This document shows, piece after piece, positions 34,413 to 42,755 of a stretch of 64,000 bases of DNA. Position numbers and translations under genes: made by a program. The stretch comes from Cryobacterium soli (lineage in GTDB: Bacteria; Actinomycetota; Actinomycetes; Actinomycetales; Microbacteriaceae). Positions within the stretch are counted from its first letter, which is position 1, and every line of letters starts with the position of its first letter. Location: assembly GCF_003611035.1 (NCBI RefSeq), contig NZ_CP030033.1, positions 2,728,001-2,792,000 on the forward strand. Direction: 5' to 3'. The notes beneath the pieces were generated by a model, which was not told the origin of the DNA, searched no databases, and saw only the letters and a program-made list of their open reading frames with translations.

Positions 34413-35735
34413 TCAGGCCATCCGGCTGGGCTTGGCCCGCACCGGTAGCAGCAGGAGCAGCCCCACCAGCAGCACGAGCACGATACCCAGGATGCCCCAG
34501 TAGGTTTCGCCGAACACCGTCACCATGAGCGCAAAAGCGGTGGGTGCCAGGAAGCTGGCGGCGCGGCCGGTGGTGGCGTACAGGCCGAACACCTCGCCCT
34601 CGCGTCCGGCTGGGATGATGCGGGCCAGGAACGTGCGGCTGGCGGACTGGGCCGGGCCCACGAATAGGCACAGAGCGAGTCCGGCCGTCCAGAAGACGAT
34701 CTGGCCGCCGTCGTGCAGCAGGAACACCAGGCTGCCGCTGACGATCAGGCCTATCAGCGCCGTGATGATCACGGGCTTGGCACCGAGTTTGTCGTCGAGC
34801 ACTCCCACGCTGATGGTGGCGATGCCGGCGACCACGTTGGCGGCGATGGCGAAGATGATCACCTCGCCGGGCGAGAACCCGAACGCCGACGCCGCGAGCA
34901 CACCGCCGAAGGTGAACACCCCGGCCAGGCCGTCCCGGAACACGGCACTCGCCACGAGGAAGTACACCGTCTGGCGGCTGGTGCGCCAGAGCCGGGCCAC
35001 GTCGCGGCCGAGCTCCACGTAGGACTGCAGGAAGCCCACCTTGGCGCGCCGTTCGGCATCCGGTGCCCGGTATTCGGGCACTCGGAGCAACAGCGGCAGC
35101 GCGAACAGCCCGAACCAGGCCGCGGCGATGAGCATGGTCACGCGCACCGAGAGGCCGTTCTCGCTGGTGACGCCGAACAGGCCCACCTCGGGGTTGATGA
35201 AGCCGAAGTACACGATGAGCAGCAGCACGATGCCGCCGATGTAGCCCATGCCCCAGCCGAAGCCGCTGACCTTGCCGATTGTGCGCGGGGTGGACACCTG
35301 GGCGAGCATGGCGTTGTAACTCACGCCCGCCAGCTCGAAGAACACATTGCCGGCGGCGAGCAGCACCAGACCAAGGAGCAGGAAGTCGGGGGAGGCCTGC
35401 ACGAAGAACATGGCGGCGGTGAGGGCCACCACGATGAAGGTGTTCACGCCGAGCCAGTATTTGCGTCGGCCCGACGAGTCCGAGCGGGCACCGGTGACGG
35501 GGGCCAGTACCGCGATGAGGAATCCCGCGATCGCCAGCGCCCAGCCCAGCTGGGCGGCGATGACGTCCTTGTCGCCGAACGACGAGCCGGTGAGGTAGAC
35601 GGCGAAGACGAAGGTGGTGACCACGGCGTTGAACGCGGCCGACCCCCAGTCCCACAGGCTCCAGGCGAGCACGGCCGCGCGGGTGGGGGTGGGGCCGGCC
35701 GGGCTGGAGGTGGCGCCGTCGAGTGTCTCGGTCAT
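34413..35735 (-). CDS. MFS transporter, UMF1/Atg22-like family
   Basis: A 440-residue membrane protein with about twelve helices. It has the family start AWSLWDWGSAAFNAVVTTFV, the loop ARSDSSGRRKYWL between helices 2 and 3, and FELAGVSYNAMLAQVSTP in helices 4-5, typical of UMF1 permeases related to vacuolar Atg22. Members probably export amino acids or other small metabolites. It is convergent with the lipoprotein pair, 6 bp away, and has no linked regulator. Confidence 0.87.
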   Translation of the reverse strand: MTETLDGATSSPAGPTPTRAAVLAWSLWDWGSAAFNAVVTTFVFAVYLTGSSFGDKDVIAAQLGWALAIAGFLIAVLAPVTGARSDSSGRRKYWLGVNTFIVVALTAAMFFVQASPDFLLLGLVLLAAGNVFFELAGVSYNAMLAQVSTPRTIGKVSGFGWGMGYIGGIVLLLIVYFGFINPEVGLFGVTSENGLSVRVTMLIAAAWFGLFALPLLLRVPEYRAPDAERRAKVGFLQSYVELGRDVARLWRTSRQTVYFLVASAVFRDGLAGVFTFGGVLAASAFGFSPGEVIIFAIAANVVAGIATISVGVLDDKLGAKPVIITALIGLIVSGSLVFLLHDGGQIVFWTAGLALCLFVGPAQSASRTFLARIIPAGREGEVFGLYATTGRAASFLAPTAFALMVTVFGETYWGILGIVLVLLVGLLLLLPVRAKPSRMA

Positions 35736-35810
35736 GAGGCCAGACTAAGGCCGCACGGTGAACAGCGGGCGACGGATGTGCCCGCGCCCACGATCGGATT
35801 CCGGCCGGGC

Positions 35811-36314
35811 TCAGGCCGGCAGGGGCGTCTCAAGGGAGCGGTACATCACGTGCAGGCCCACCGGGCCGTTGACCGGGTGCCGGAAGGCAGCCGGAACCGT
35901 GGCCAGCACCGTGAACCCCAGCGACTTCCACAGGCTGACCGCGTTGTGGTTGGACTCGACCACGGCGTTGAACTGCATGGCGTGGAAACCGGCGTTCGCG
36001 GCCTGCACCAGCACGTGCTCGGCCAGGGCCCGGCCGATGCCGCGGCCGGCGGCCTGCGGGGCCACCATGAAGCCGGCGTTGGAGACGTGGCTGCCGGCCG
36101 CGGGCTGGTTGGGGTGCAGCTCGGCGGTGCCGAGCACCTGGCCGTTGTCGTCGGCCACGAACACGCGCCCGCCCGGCTTGGCCATCCACCAGGCCTGGGC
36201 GGCCTCCTCGGTGGTGTCGCGCGGCCAGCAGTAGGTTTCGCCGGCCGCCACGACGTCGCGCAGGAACGGCCAGATCTGGGCCCAGTCGTCCGCGCGTGCT
36301 TCCCGAATTTCCAT
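35811..36314 (-). CDS. GNAT-family N-acetyltransferase
   Basis: A 167-residue acetyl-CoA-dependent transferase. The beta-4/alpha-3 acetyl-CoA loop is VAPQAAGRGIGRALAEHVL, with the QxxGRGxG pattern intact; VESNHNAVSLWKSLGF is the usual C-terminal helix and strand. The N-terminus MEIREARADDWAQIWPFLRD is standard. The substrate is unknown. It follows the VOC gene on the same strand after 9 bp and may be co-transcribed. Confidence 0.87.
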   Translation of the reverse strand: MEIREARADDWAQIWPFLRDVVAAGETYCWPRDTTEEAAQAWWMAKPGGRVFVADDNGQVLGTAELHPNQPAAGSHVSNAGFMVAPQAAGRGIGRALAEHVLVQAANAGFHAMQFNAVVESNHNAVSLWKSLGFTVLATVPAAFRHPVNGPVGLHVMYRSLETPLPA

Positions 36315-36323
36315 CCCCCTAAA

Positions 36324-36809
36324 TTAGCGGGTCTCCGGGGTCGCCACGTCGAGAATCCAGGTGACGCCGAAGCCGTCGGTGAGCATGCCGAAGCCGTCGG
36401 TGAGCATGCCGAAGCCGGGGCTCCAGGCCGAGGCGCCGAGGGGCTCGACGATCGACGCGCCGACCGAGAGGGCGGTCCAGTACCCCTGTACCTCATCCAG
36501 CGATTCGCCGCGCACCGAGACGAAGAACGGCTGGTCGGTGATGGTGACGCCGTTCTCCCGGCGGGTGGAGCCCGAGACGGCAGCAGTGCCGCCGGACTGC
36601 CCGGGGATGTCGTACGCCATCACCCGGAAACCGTCGGGGGAGTCGACCTGGCCGAAGACGACATTGTGGGCGCCCGGCGCATCCGTGGGCATGCCGAAGT
36701 CGGCGTAACTGGCGATGGTGAGCCGGCCGCCGAACACGGACTGGTAGAACTCCAGGGCCGCTCGCGCGTCGCCGCGGAAATTGAGGTGGGTGGTCGTGGT
36801 GATGGTCAT
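36324..36809 (-). CDS. PhnB-like VOC protein with a 7-residue internal duplication
   Basis: A 161-residue protein of the PhnB/VOC type: HLNFRGDARAALEFYQSVFG at the start, DQPFFVSVRGESLDEVQGYW in the middle and FGVTWILDVA at the end, as in 3-demethylubiquinone-9 methyltransferase-like domains. ATG 36809 follows TAGGAG. Near the C-terminus the segment GFGMLTD occurs twice in a row because of an exact 21-bp tandem duplication; close relatives have it once. It lies at the fold's last strand near the metal/ligand site, so activity may be altered. It is divergent from a WYL regulator. Confidence 0.8.
   Translation of the reverse strand: MTITTTTHLNFRGDARAALEFYQSVFGGRLTIASYADFGMPTDAPGAHNVVFGQVDSPDGFRVMAYDIPGQSGGTAAVSGSTRRENGVTITDQPFFVSVRGESLDEVQGYWTALSVGASIVEPLGASAWSPGFGMLTDGFGMLTDGFGVTWILDVATPETR
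36367..36408. repeat. Exact 21-bp tandem duplication in the VOC gene
   Basis: Positions 36367-36387 and 36388-36408 are identical and in frame (each encodes GFGMLTD on the minus strand); a partial third copy follows. Perfect identity points to a recent event. Confidence 0.9.
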
Positions 36810-36870
36810 CTCTGCTCCTAGTGAGAAGGTGCCGGGCGTGATCCCGACAACAACCACTCTGGCAATCGTC

Positions 36871-36889
36871 TAGGTCAGTTTCGGACCTA
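36871..36889. promoter_or_regulatory. Inverted repeat between the VOC and WYL genes
   Basis: TAGGTC-agtttcg-GACCTA, 6-bp perfect arms, 22 bp before the WYL gene. A candidate operator for that regulator. Confidence 0.5.
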
Positions 36890-36910
36890 CACTCGACTTA
36901 CGATCGAGAC

Positions 36911-37912
36911 ATGACCACGACCACCTCCCGGCTGCTCACCCTGCTGTCGCTGCTGCAGACCCGGCGCGACTGGCCGGGCGCGCTGCTGGCCGAGCGGCTA
37001 TCGATCAGCCATCGCACGGTGCGCCGCGACGTCGAGCGCCTGCGCGAGATGGGCTACAGCATCCAGGCCACCATGGGGCCGGTCGGCGGCTACCGCCTCG
37101 ACGCCGGCAGTGAGCTGCCCCCGCTGCTCTTCGACGACGACCAGGTGGTCGCCCTCACCGTGGCCCTGCAGGCGGCGGCCGTGACCGGGGTGGGGATCGA
37201 GGAAGCGGCGCTGCGTGCCCTCACGACCGTGCGGCAGGTGATGCCGGCGCGCCTCCGCCACCGCCTCAACGCCCTCGAGTTCACGACCCTGCCGCGTCGG
37301 CCGGGCGACCCTGCGCTCCAGGCGGTGTCGACGGATGTGCTCATCGCCATTTCGACGGCCGTGCGCGCCCGCGAGGTGCTGCGCTTCGGGTACGTGGGCC
37401 GAGACTCGGGCAGCGGGGATGAGGCGCCGCCCCGACGCGTCGAACCGCACCACCTGGTGACAAGTCAGGGGCGCTGGTACCTCGTGGCGTGGGATCTCGA
37501 TGCCGACGACTGGCGGCTCTTCCGCGCCGACCGCATCACCCCGCGCATCCCGACGGGGCCGCGATTCACCCCGCGGGAGATCCCCGGCGGCAGCGCCGCC
37601 GACTACGTCGCCAGCCGCTTCACCGGGTCCGACCAGGCCGGCAGGTGGCCGTGTGTCGGCACGGTGATCCTCGGCCTGCCGGCCCGCGACGTGCTCCCCT
37701 TCGCCGGCGACGGCATCGTCGAAGACCTCGGCCCCGACCGCTGCCGCCTGGAGGCAGGATCATGGTCATGGATCGCGCTCGCCGCCTCGCTCAACCGCTT
37801 CGACACGGACATCGAGGTGATCGGCCCGCCCGAGCTCAGCGCCGCCTTCGGCCGCCTTGCCGCGCGCAACGCGGCAACGGCGGCCCCGGGTCCGCTGGAC
37901 TCAGCGCGCTAG
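36911..37912 (+). CDS. WYL-domain transcriptional regulator
   Basis: A 333-residue regulator: N-terminal HTH_11 winged helix (LLAERLSISHRTVRRDVERL, about residues 25-45), the linker with GPVGGYRLDAG, a WYL domain (about 140-215; EPHHLVTSQGRWYLVAWD and WRLFRADRI) and a WCX C-terminal part. WYL domains sense ligands, often nucleotides or oligonucleotides. It is divergent from the VOC/GNAT genes, which it probably controls through the repeat at 36871-36889. Confidence 0.87.
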   Translation: MTTTTSRLLTLLSLLQTRRDWPGALLAERLSISHRTVRRDVERLREMGYSIQATMGPVGGYRLDAGSELPPLLFDDDQVVALTVALQAAAVTGVGIEEAALRALTTVRQVMPARLRHRLNALEFTTLPRRPGDPALQAVSTDVLIAISTAVRAREVLRFGYVGRDSGSGDEAPPRRVEPHHLVTSQGRWYLVAWDLDADDWRLFRADRITPRIPTGPRFTPREIPGGSAADYVASRFTGSDQAGRWPCVGTVILGLPARDVLPFAGDGIVEDLGPDRCRLEAGSWSWIALAASLNRFDTDIEVIGPPELSAAFGRLAARNAATAAPGPLDSAR

Positions 37913-37936
37913 CGGCGCAGCGGCCGCGAACTCGAC

Positions 37937-38362
37937 TCAGGCCGCCTGGGCGTCGTGTGCGGCGCGGTTGGTGAGGACGTCGTCCATGTTCAGTTCGGCC
38001 CAGGACTTGAGGCCGCGCATCAGCTCGTGCAGGGAGAGGCCCAGGGCGGTCAACTCGTAGCTGACCGTGACAGGCACCGTGGGGGTGGCCGTGCGGGTGA
38101 TCAGGCCGTCACGCTCGAGGGAGCGCAGCGTCTGGGTGAGCATCTTCTGGCTCACTCCGGCGAGGAGGCGGGCCAGCTCCGAGAAGCGCATGGGACGCGG
38201 GTCACCGTCGCAGTCGGGGCCGCTGCCGAGTGCGGCGAGGATCAGCGTCACCCATTTGTCGGAGATCCGATCGAGCAGCTTGCGGCTGGGGCACACCGCC
38301 AGGAAAGCGTTGTACCGGGCCCGGGCTTCTTCTCGGCGTTCCGCGGCGGTCGAGGTCGTCAT
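37937..38362 (-). CDS. HxlR-family transcriptional regulator
   Basis: A 141-residue winged-helix protein. HxlR features are clear: [72 protein letters not shown] 38362 follows AAGGAG. HxlR proteins sense reactive aldehydes or redox change and often sit next to the reductase they control. Here it is divergent from an aldo/keto reductase with two inverted repeats in the 153-bp gap. Confidence 0.9.
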   Translation of the reverse strand: MTTSTAAERREEARARYNAFLAVCPSRKLLDRISDKWVTLILAALGSGPDCDGDPRPMRFSELARLLAGVSQKMLTQTLRSLERDGLITRTATPTVPVTVSYELTALGLSLHELMRGLKSWAELNMDDVLTNRAAHDAQAA

Positions 38363-38404
38363 TCATCGCTCCTTCAGTGGGTGTGGGGGCAGGTCGGGTG
38401 CCTT

Positions 38405-38465
38405 AGGCACTTCACAGTGCCTTCTTCTCAACGGGAAGTTACTTCACGATACTGGGGCAAGTATC
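38405..38465. promoter_or_regulatory. Two inverted repeats between hxlR and the AKR gene
   Basis: AGGCACT-tcac-AGTGCCT (38405-38422) and GATACT-ggggca-AGTATC (38448-38465), both with perfect arms. The second is close to the AKR promoter. HxlR-type dimers binding here could control both genes. Confidence 0.6.
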
Positions 38466-38515
38466 CGTTGGGAACCTTACGCACCCAGCCAATCTGATCG
38501 GAAGGGCACAACCAC

Positions 38516-39388
38516 ATGAACACGTCCACCACCTCGCTCCCCGGCGCCACCTGGACCCTGGGCGACCTCACCGTCACCCGATTCGGCTATGGCGCCATGC
38601 AGCTCGCCGGACCCTGGGTCATGGGTCCGCCCGCCGACCGTGACGGCGCCATCGCGGTGCTCCGTGACGCCATCGACCTGGGCATCACGCACATCGACAC
38701 CAGCCAGGCTTACGGCCCGCACATCACCAACCAACTGATCCGCGAGGCGCTGCACCCTTATGCGGACTCGCTGCACGTGGTCACCAAGGTCGGCGCCAAC
38801 CGCGATGCGCAGGGCGGATGGCCCACGGCCCGTCAGCCCGCAGACCTGCGTCGTTCCGTACACGAGAACCTGGAGACCCTCGGGCTCGAGGTTCTCGACC
38901 TGGTCAATCTGCGGCTGGGCAACGCCGAGGGCCCTGTGGCCGAATCGATCGCCGAGGCGTTCGGGGCCCTGGTCGAGCTGCAGCAGGAGGGGCTGATCCG
39001 TCACCTCGGGGTGAGCAACGCGACGGGGGCGCAGGTGGCCGAGGCTCGAGCGATCGCCCCCATCGTGAGCGTGCAGAACATGTACAACCTGGCGTTCCGG
39101 CACGACGACGAGCTGATCGACACCCTGGCTGCAGCTGGCATCGCGTACGTGCCGTTCTTCCCGCTCGGCGGCTTCACGCCGTTGCAGTCCGTGGCGCTCT
39201 CGTCCGTGGCCGTACGACTCGAGGCCACGCCGATGTCGGTGGCACTGGCCTGGCTGCTCCAGCGCTCACCCAACATCCTGCTGATCCCCGGCACCTCGTC
39301 GGTCGAGCACCTGCGCGAGAACCTGGCCGGTGCGGCCCTGATGCTGTCCGCCGATGACCTCGCCGAGCTCGACGGGATCGGTCGGTAA
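38516..39388 (+). CDS. Aldo/keto reductase
   Basis: A 290-residue AKR of the YajO/pyridoxal-reductase-like branch. The barrel starts RFGYGAMQLAG; Asp/Tyr are in HIDTSQAYGPH, Lys in HVVTKVGANRD and the cofactor site is LIPGTSSVEHLRENLAG. The usual active-site His (LxxHxP) is replaced by NLRLGN, as in this AKR subgroup. It is divergent from the HxlR regulator, suggesting induction by aldehydes or electrophiles. Confidence 0.87.
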   Translation: MNTSTTSLPGATWTLGDLTVTRFGYGAMQLAGPWVMGPPADRDGAIAVLRDAIDLGITHIDTSQAYGPHITNQLIREALHPYADSLHVVTKVGANRDAQGGWPTARQPADLRRSVHENLETLGLEVLDLVNLRLGNAEGPVAESIAEAFGALVELQQEGLIRHLGVSNATGAQVAEARAIAPIVSVQNMYNLAFRHDDELIDTLAAAGIAYVPFFPLGGFTPLQSVALSSVAVRLEATPMSVALAWLLQRSPNILLIPGTSSVEHLRENLAGAALMLSADDLAELDGIGR

Positions 39389-39568
39389 CCCTCAGGCGCT
39401 GGCGGAGCCTGCGCCGCTTGTGCCATGGCGTCGTTGGCTGGGGTGACGGACCTCGAGATGGGGCCCAGTGGGTGTGCCGGTGGTGGGAGTCCGGGTAGTG
39501 CTCGTGCGTGTGGGTGAAGACAGCGTGCGTGCTCGGCTCGGGCCTAACCGCACGGTAGACCCACGGAA

Positions 39569-40099
39569 CTAGACGTCGAAACGCATTCCCTCAAGCCGGG
39601 AGCGACGAGCAGCGAGCAGGAGCAGGACGTACGAGCCGATCGGAACCAGCACGAGCAGCCCCCACCAGCCCGACAGATTCGAGTCGTGAAAACGGCGGAC
39701 CGCCACGGTGAAACCCGGGATGACAGTGAGGATGAGCCACAGCCCGGCCAGGATCAAGAAGAACGCCGCGGCAGGTGAGCTGGGCGCGTCAGTCTGATTC
39801 CAGTTGATCAGCTCGATGGTTGCGAACAGCCACGAGCCGAACGGACCCACGAGCAGGGTCGGTTGCGGAGTTCGTCCCGAGATCAGTGCAGGGAGGACAA
39901 GCTGCGCGAGCGCCAGCACCACGACGTTCACGATCATCCACCACCAGTACTCGCTGCGGCTCGCCCGGCCGCGGAGGCGGAAGGCGCCGCTCACGAATCG
40001 AGTCATGGCCTGCGGCAACGACGCTCCAGGCAGGGGCGCTGTCTCAACACAGTCTTGACGGGTATCCGGCACAGGGCCCATGGTAGAGGACGCGCTCAC
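39569..40099 (-). CDS. DUF805 membrane protein
   Basis: A 176-residue membrane protein with four hydrophobic segments. The DUF805 signature GAFRLRGRASRSEYWWWMIV and VRRFHDSNLSGWWGLLVLVP is present. The family is of unknown role; phage-inhibitor proteins such as YhaH belong to it. The start is uncertain: GTG 40099 or ATG 40081, neither with a clear ribosome site. Downstream, 39389-39568 holds nothing recognisable. Confidence 0.82.
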   Translation of the reverse strand: MSASSTMGPVPDTRQDCVETAPLPGASLPQAMTRFVSGAFRLRGRASRSEYWWWMIVNVVVLALAQLVLPALISGRTPQPTLLVGPFGSWLFATIELINWNQTDAPSSPAAAFFLILAGLWLILTVIPGFTVAVRRFHDSNLSGWWGLLVLVPIGSYVLLLLAARRSRLEGMRFDV

Positions 40100-40216
40100 A
40101 GAACCCCGTCTGAGGAACGCGCAGTGACCGCTCTGGAGCGCCCTGGGTAGTATGGGCGATTCGATGGCAATGCATCAGGGGGACCCAATCAGCGCTACCG
40201 CCAGAATTCGTGACAC

Positions 40217-40744
40217 ATGCGAACGTCGACGCTCGATCGGCCACCCTGCATGAGAAACGCAGCGTGGGCGCTCGCCGGAGTTGCAGTCAGTCTCGTGTTC
40301 GTCTTCGGAATCGGAATTCTCACCATCCAGAGAACCGGCCTCATGGGCGGCGCCCACTTCGACCTGAGCAATCAGCTGGTGCGGGTGACGCAGCCTGGGC
40401 CAGCGCTCCTGCCGCTGCTCGCCATCGCCGCGTGGAGTGCTCTCGTGGTGTTCGTCCTCGTTGCCGCGGTGCGGAACCGCCCCAGGCGATCGCAATTCCT
40501 GTTCCGCGTGAGCTTTGCCACGGCAACGGCCGCGCTCATCGGTGTCTCACTGTGGTCGCTCGTGGCCGGGTACGCGCAGAACGGTCTCACACAGGGCTTC
40601 TCGCTGGGGATCCTCGGCTGGATCGAAGAGGGCGGCGCCAGTTCGGTGGTGCATGTCGTGCTGCTGTTCATGCTGGTGGTGCTGTGGGTGCGACATGACA
40701 GCGGGCGTACTCGGACCGGGCGCCCGGCCGATGCGTCGATCTGA
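40217..40744 (+). CDS. Hypothetical membrane protein, four TM segments
   Basis: I do not recognise the family. The 175-residue product has four strong hydrophobic segments (about residues 14-34, 63-83, 97-117, 138-158) and a basic tail (RHDSGRTRTGR). There are no signature motifs or cysteine pairs. The ribosome site is weak; ATG 40217 is used and ATG 40250 is possible. It is divergent from the DUF805 gene across 117 bp. A role in the membrane is all the sequence supports. Confidence 0.6.
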   Translation: MRTSTLDRPPCMRNAAWALAGVAVSLVFVFGIGILTIQRTGLMGGAHFDLSNQLVRVTQPGPALLPLLAIAAWSALVVFVLVAAVRNRPRRSQFLFRVSFATATAALIGVSLWSLVAGYAQNGLTQGFSLGILGWIEEGGASSVVHVVLLFMLVVLWVRHDSGRTRTGRPADASI

Positions 40745-40887
40745 GCCTGGCCGTTGAGGGTAAGGCACGGTTTTCAGGGCTCGGTCTGACGGTGGCGTAG
40801 CGTGGGCGTGCTGCCCGGCTTTCGAATGAGCCGCGCTCGTACGAAGACCCTGCTCCGCACAGCTCCGTCGAGACCAGAGGTTCACAG

Positions 40888-41514
40888 ATGACCGACTCGT
40901 TCTTTCCCGAGATTCCCGCCCGTTCGTATACCGACGACGACGACCTGACGCCGTTCGACGCTGCCGGATGGATGGGGCCGGGCTGGCACGAGATGCCCGT
41001 GTCCGTCGGAACGCCGGTAGAGCTGGGCAGGTCCGACTCCACGGTGATCCTGGTCGACGGGTTCCGCTGCTTCAGTGAGGGGTTCCTGCTGCGGCTGAAC
41101 ATCCGTATCAATGAGGTCGGACTGCAGGCGCGTCAACGAGTCTTCGCATACCTGAACCGGGCGCACGGTCGCGGCCACATGGACCAACAGTTCCAGCCCG
41201 ATGGGCTGCGGTGGGGTGTCCGATACAGCGACGGGCGGATGGTCTCCACCCAGAGCGAGTCACCGTGGGCCGGCACCGGGGAGATCGAGACGCTCGCCGG
41301 CGACGGACCTGTGATCGAGGGCATGGACCGTCCCCAGGTCTTCATGGATTCCTGGGCCCGCGACTTCTGGATCTGGCCGACGCCGCCCCAGGGCGAACTC
41401 CTCATCGGCGTCGAATGGGCCGAGCGTGGTGTCGCGGAGACGGTCACACGTTTCGACGCCGAGCCTCTGCGGGAGGGGTCGCGGTTGGTCCGACCCCTGT
41501 GGCCACGTCCCTGA
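40888..41514 (+). CDS. Hypothetical protein, 208 residues
   Basis: I do not recognise the family. The product is soluble and acidic, with Trp-rich segments (GWMGPGWHEMPV, SWARDFWIWPTPPQGELLIG). The strand-rich middle with DGFRCFSEGFLLRLNIRIN and the C-terminal GVEWAERGVAET look like a beta-sandwich protein known from other actinobacteria with no assigned role. ATG follows an AGAGG at modest spacing. Its last 71 bp overlap the end of the convergent MFS gene, an unusually long convergent overlap. Confidence 0.65.
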   Translation: MTDSFFPEIPARSYTDDDDLTPFDAAGWMGPGWHEMPVSVGTPVELGRSDSTVILVDGFRCFSEGFLLRLNIRINEVGLQARQRVFAYLNRAHGRGHMDQQFQPDGLRWGVRYSDGRMVSTQSESPWAGTGEIETLAGDGPVIEGMDRPQVFMDSWARDFWIWPTPPQGELLIGVEWAERGVAETVTRFDAEPLREGSRLVRPLWPRP

Positions 41515-42724
41515 CAATGACCCGGTCCGCTCGCCGACTGCCGTACCCGGACAGGTGGAGGAGGGGCACCGACACGAGCGACAGGATGACGCCGAGGGCT
41601 GCGACAGCCAGCATCGCTCCGCGCAAGCCCGTCAGCTGTGACCAGATGCCGACATAGACCGGTCCGAGGAGGAAACCGATGTACGACACCGTGGTCACAA
41701 TCGCGGTGGCTCTGCCGCGGTAGGCCTCGTCCACGCCGCGGGAAACGAGGCTGAGCATGGTCGGGTACAAGGCCGCGGTGCCCGCTGCGGCCACGATCAG
41801 CCCGAGGATGGCCATCAAGACGGTCGCAGATCCCGCGATGATCAGGGCGCCGGCTGCCGCAGTAACCGACCCCAGGATCAACATCAGCTCCTCGTTGCCC
41901 CGCTGGATGTGCCCCAGCGAGAACCGGGTGACGGCCACGACGCCGGCGAAGACCGCCGGCGCCACGGCACTGAACCCTGGGCCGGCACTGAGTTGGTCCT
42001 CGAGAAAAACCGCACCCCAGCTCTGGTGCGCGTTCTCACTGGCGAATGCCAGTGCCCCCAGTGTCCCGACCAGCAGGAGTGGTGTCCAGCGCAGCCGGCG
42101 GCTGCGGTCGGACGCGGGCACCGGGGCACCGGGCGCTTCGCGCTCCGCCTCTGTGAGGGGTTGAGCCGGGAGGGAACGCAAAAGGTTCACACACGCGGCC
42201 AGGGAAAACACTGCCACGACGAAGAACGGAGTGGCCACCGGTGCGCCCACCCACGAGGACGCCCCCGTAGCGATGCTCGCCAGCACGACGAAGCTCGAGA
42301 ACACGCCCCCTGAGCGAAGAATGATCGCCACGCCCGACGCCTGCTCTGCGCGCCCGGCGATGGAATTCATCGCGACATCCGTGGCCCCACTGGCGACTCC
42401 GACGACCGCCAGCCCAACGCAGAGGGCAATGAAGTCGTGCGCGGTGAGCGCGACACCCAGTCCGGCTGCGCCGAGGGCAATGATCGCGGCCGCGGCGAAG
42501 CGCAGTCCCCATCTGTCCAGTGCCCGGCCCGTGACGAGCATCGCCGGCAGGGCGCCGGCGCCGACGAGAAGAAGGGCGACGCCCAGTTGGCCGTCATCTA
42601 CTCCAGCCTGCAGCCTGATGCGCGGGATGCTGGCCCCCCACGCTCCCCAGAAGGAGCCGAAGGACGCGGCGGCAAGGTACGCGGCCACCACCAGTTTGTG
42701 AAGGGATTGCTCGTGAGAGACCAT
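41444..42724 (-). CDS. MFS transporter (fucose-permease/YbjJ-like)
   Basis: A 426-residue transporter with twelve hydrophobic segments; FGSFWGAWGASIPRIRLQAG in helix 1 and GRALDRWGLRFA after helix 2 fit the YbjJ/sugar-MFS group. It is divergent from a LacI regulator with only 31 bp between starts. The ATG has no ribosome site; the transcript is probably leaderless. LacI control and family suggest a sugar or sugar-derivative substrate. It overlaps the hypothetical gene downstream. Confidence 0.83.
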   Translation of the reverse strand: MVSHEQSLHKLVVAAYLAAASFGSFWGAWGASIPRIRLQAGVDDGQLGVALLLVGAGALPAMLVTGRALDRWGLRFAAAAIIALGAAGLGVALTAHDFIALCVGLAVVGVASGATDVAMNSIAGRAEQASGVAIILRSGGVFSSFVVLASIATGASSWVGAPVATPFFVVAVFSLAACVNLLRSLPAQPLTEAEREAPGAPVPASDRSRRLRWTPLLLVGTLGALAFASENAHQSWGAVFLEDQLSAGPGFSAVAPAVFAGVVAVTRFSLGHIQRGNEELMLILGSVTAAAGALIIAGSATVLMAILGLIVAAAGTAALYPTMLSLVSRGVDEAYRGRATAIVTTVSYIGFLLGPVYVGIWSQLTGLRGAMLAVAALGVILSLVSVPLLHLSGYGSRRADRVIVRDVATGVGPTATPPAEARRRNV

Positions 42725-42725
42725 G

Positions 42726-42741
42726 TGTGTGACGTTACACA
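42726..42741. promoter_or_regulatory. LacI operator between the MFS and lacI genes
   Basis: TGTGTGACGTTACACA, a 16-bp near-perfect palindrome (two central mismatches), directly adjoins the MFS start and lies 14 bp before the LacI start. Binding would block both promoters. A TACACT -10-like hexamer (42744-42749) lies 6 bp before the LacI ATG, consistent with a leaderless lacI transcript. Confidence 0.65.
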
Positions 42742-42755
42742 GTTACACTGGGGTT

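Noticed and set aside
34713..36821. 702-residue open frame on the plus strand
   Set aside because: Antisense to the UMF1 transporter, GNAT and VOC genes; low-complexity His/Gln/Glu/Gly composition.
39389..39568. Small gene in the gap after the second AKR
   Set aside because: No frame with a start, ribosome site and sensible composition; only a weak GC-rich inverted repeat just after the AKR stop.
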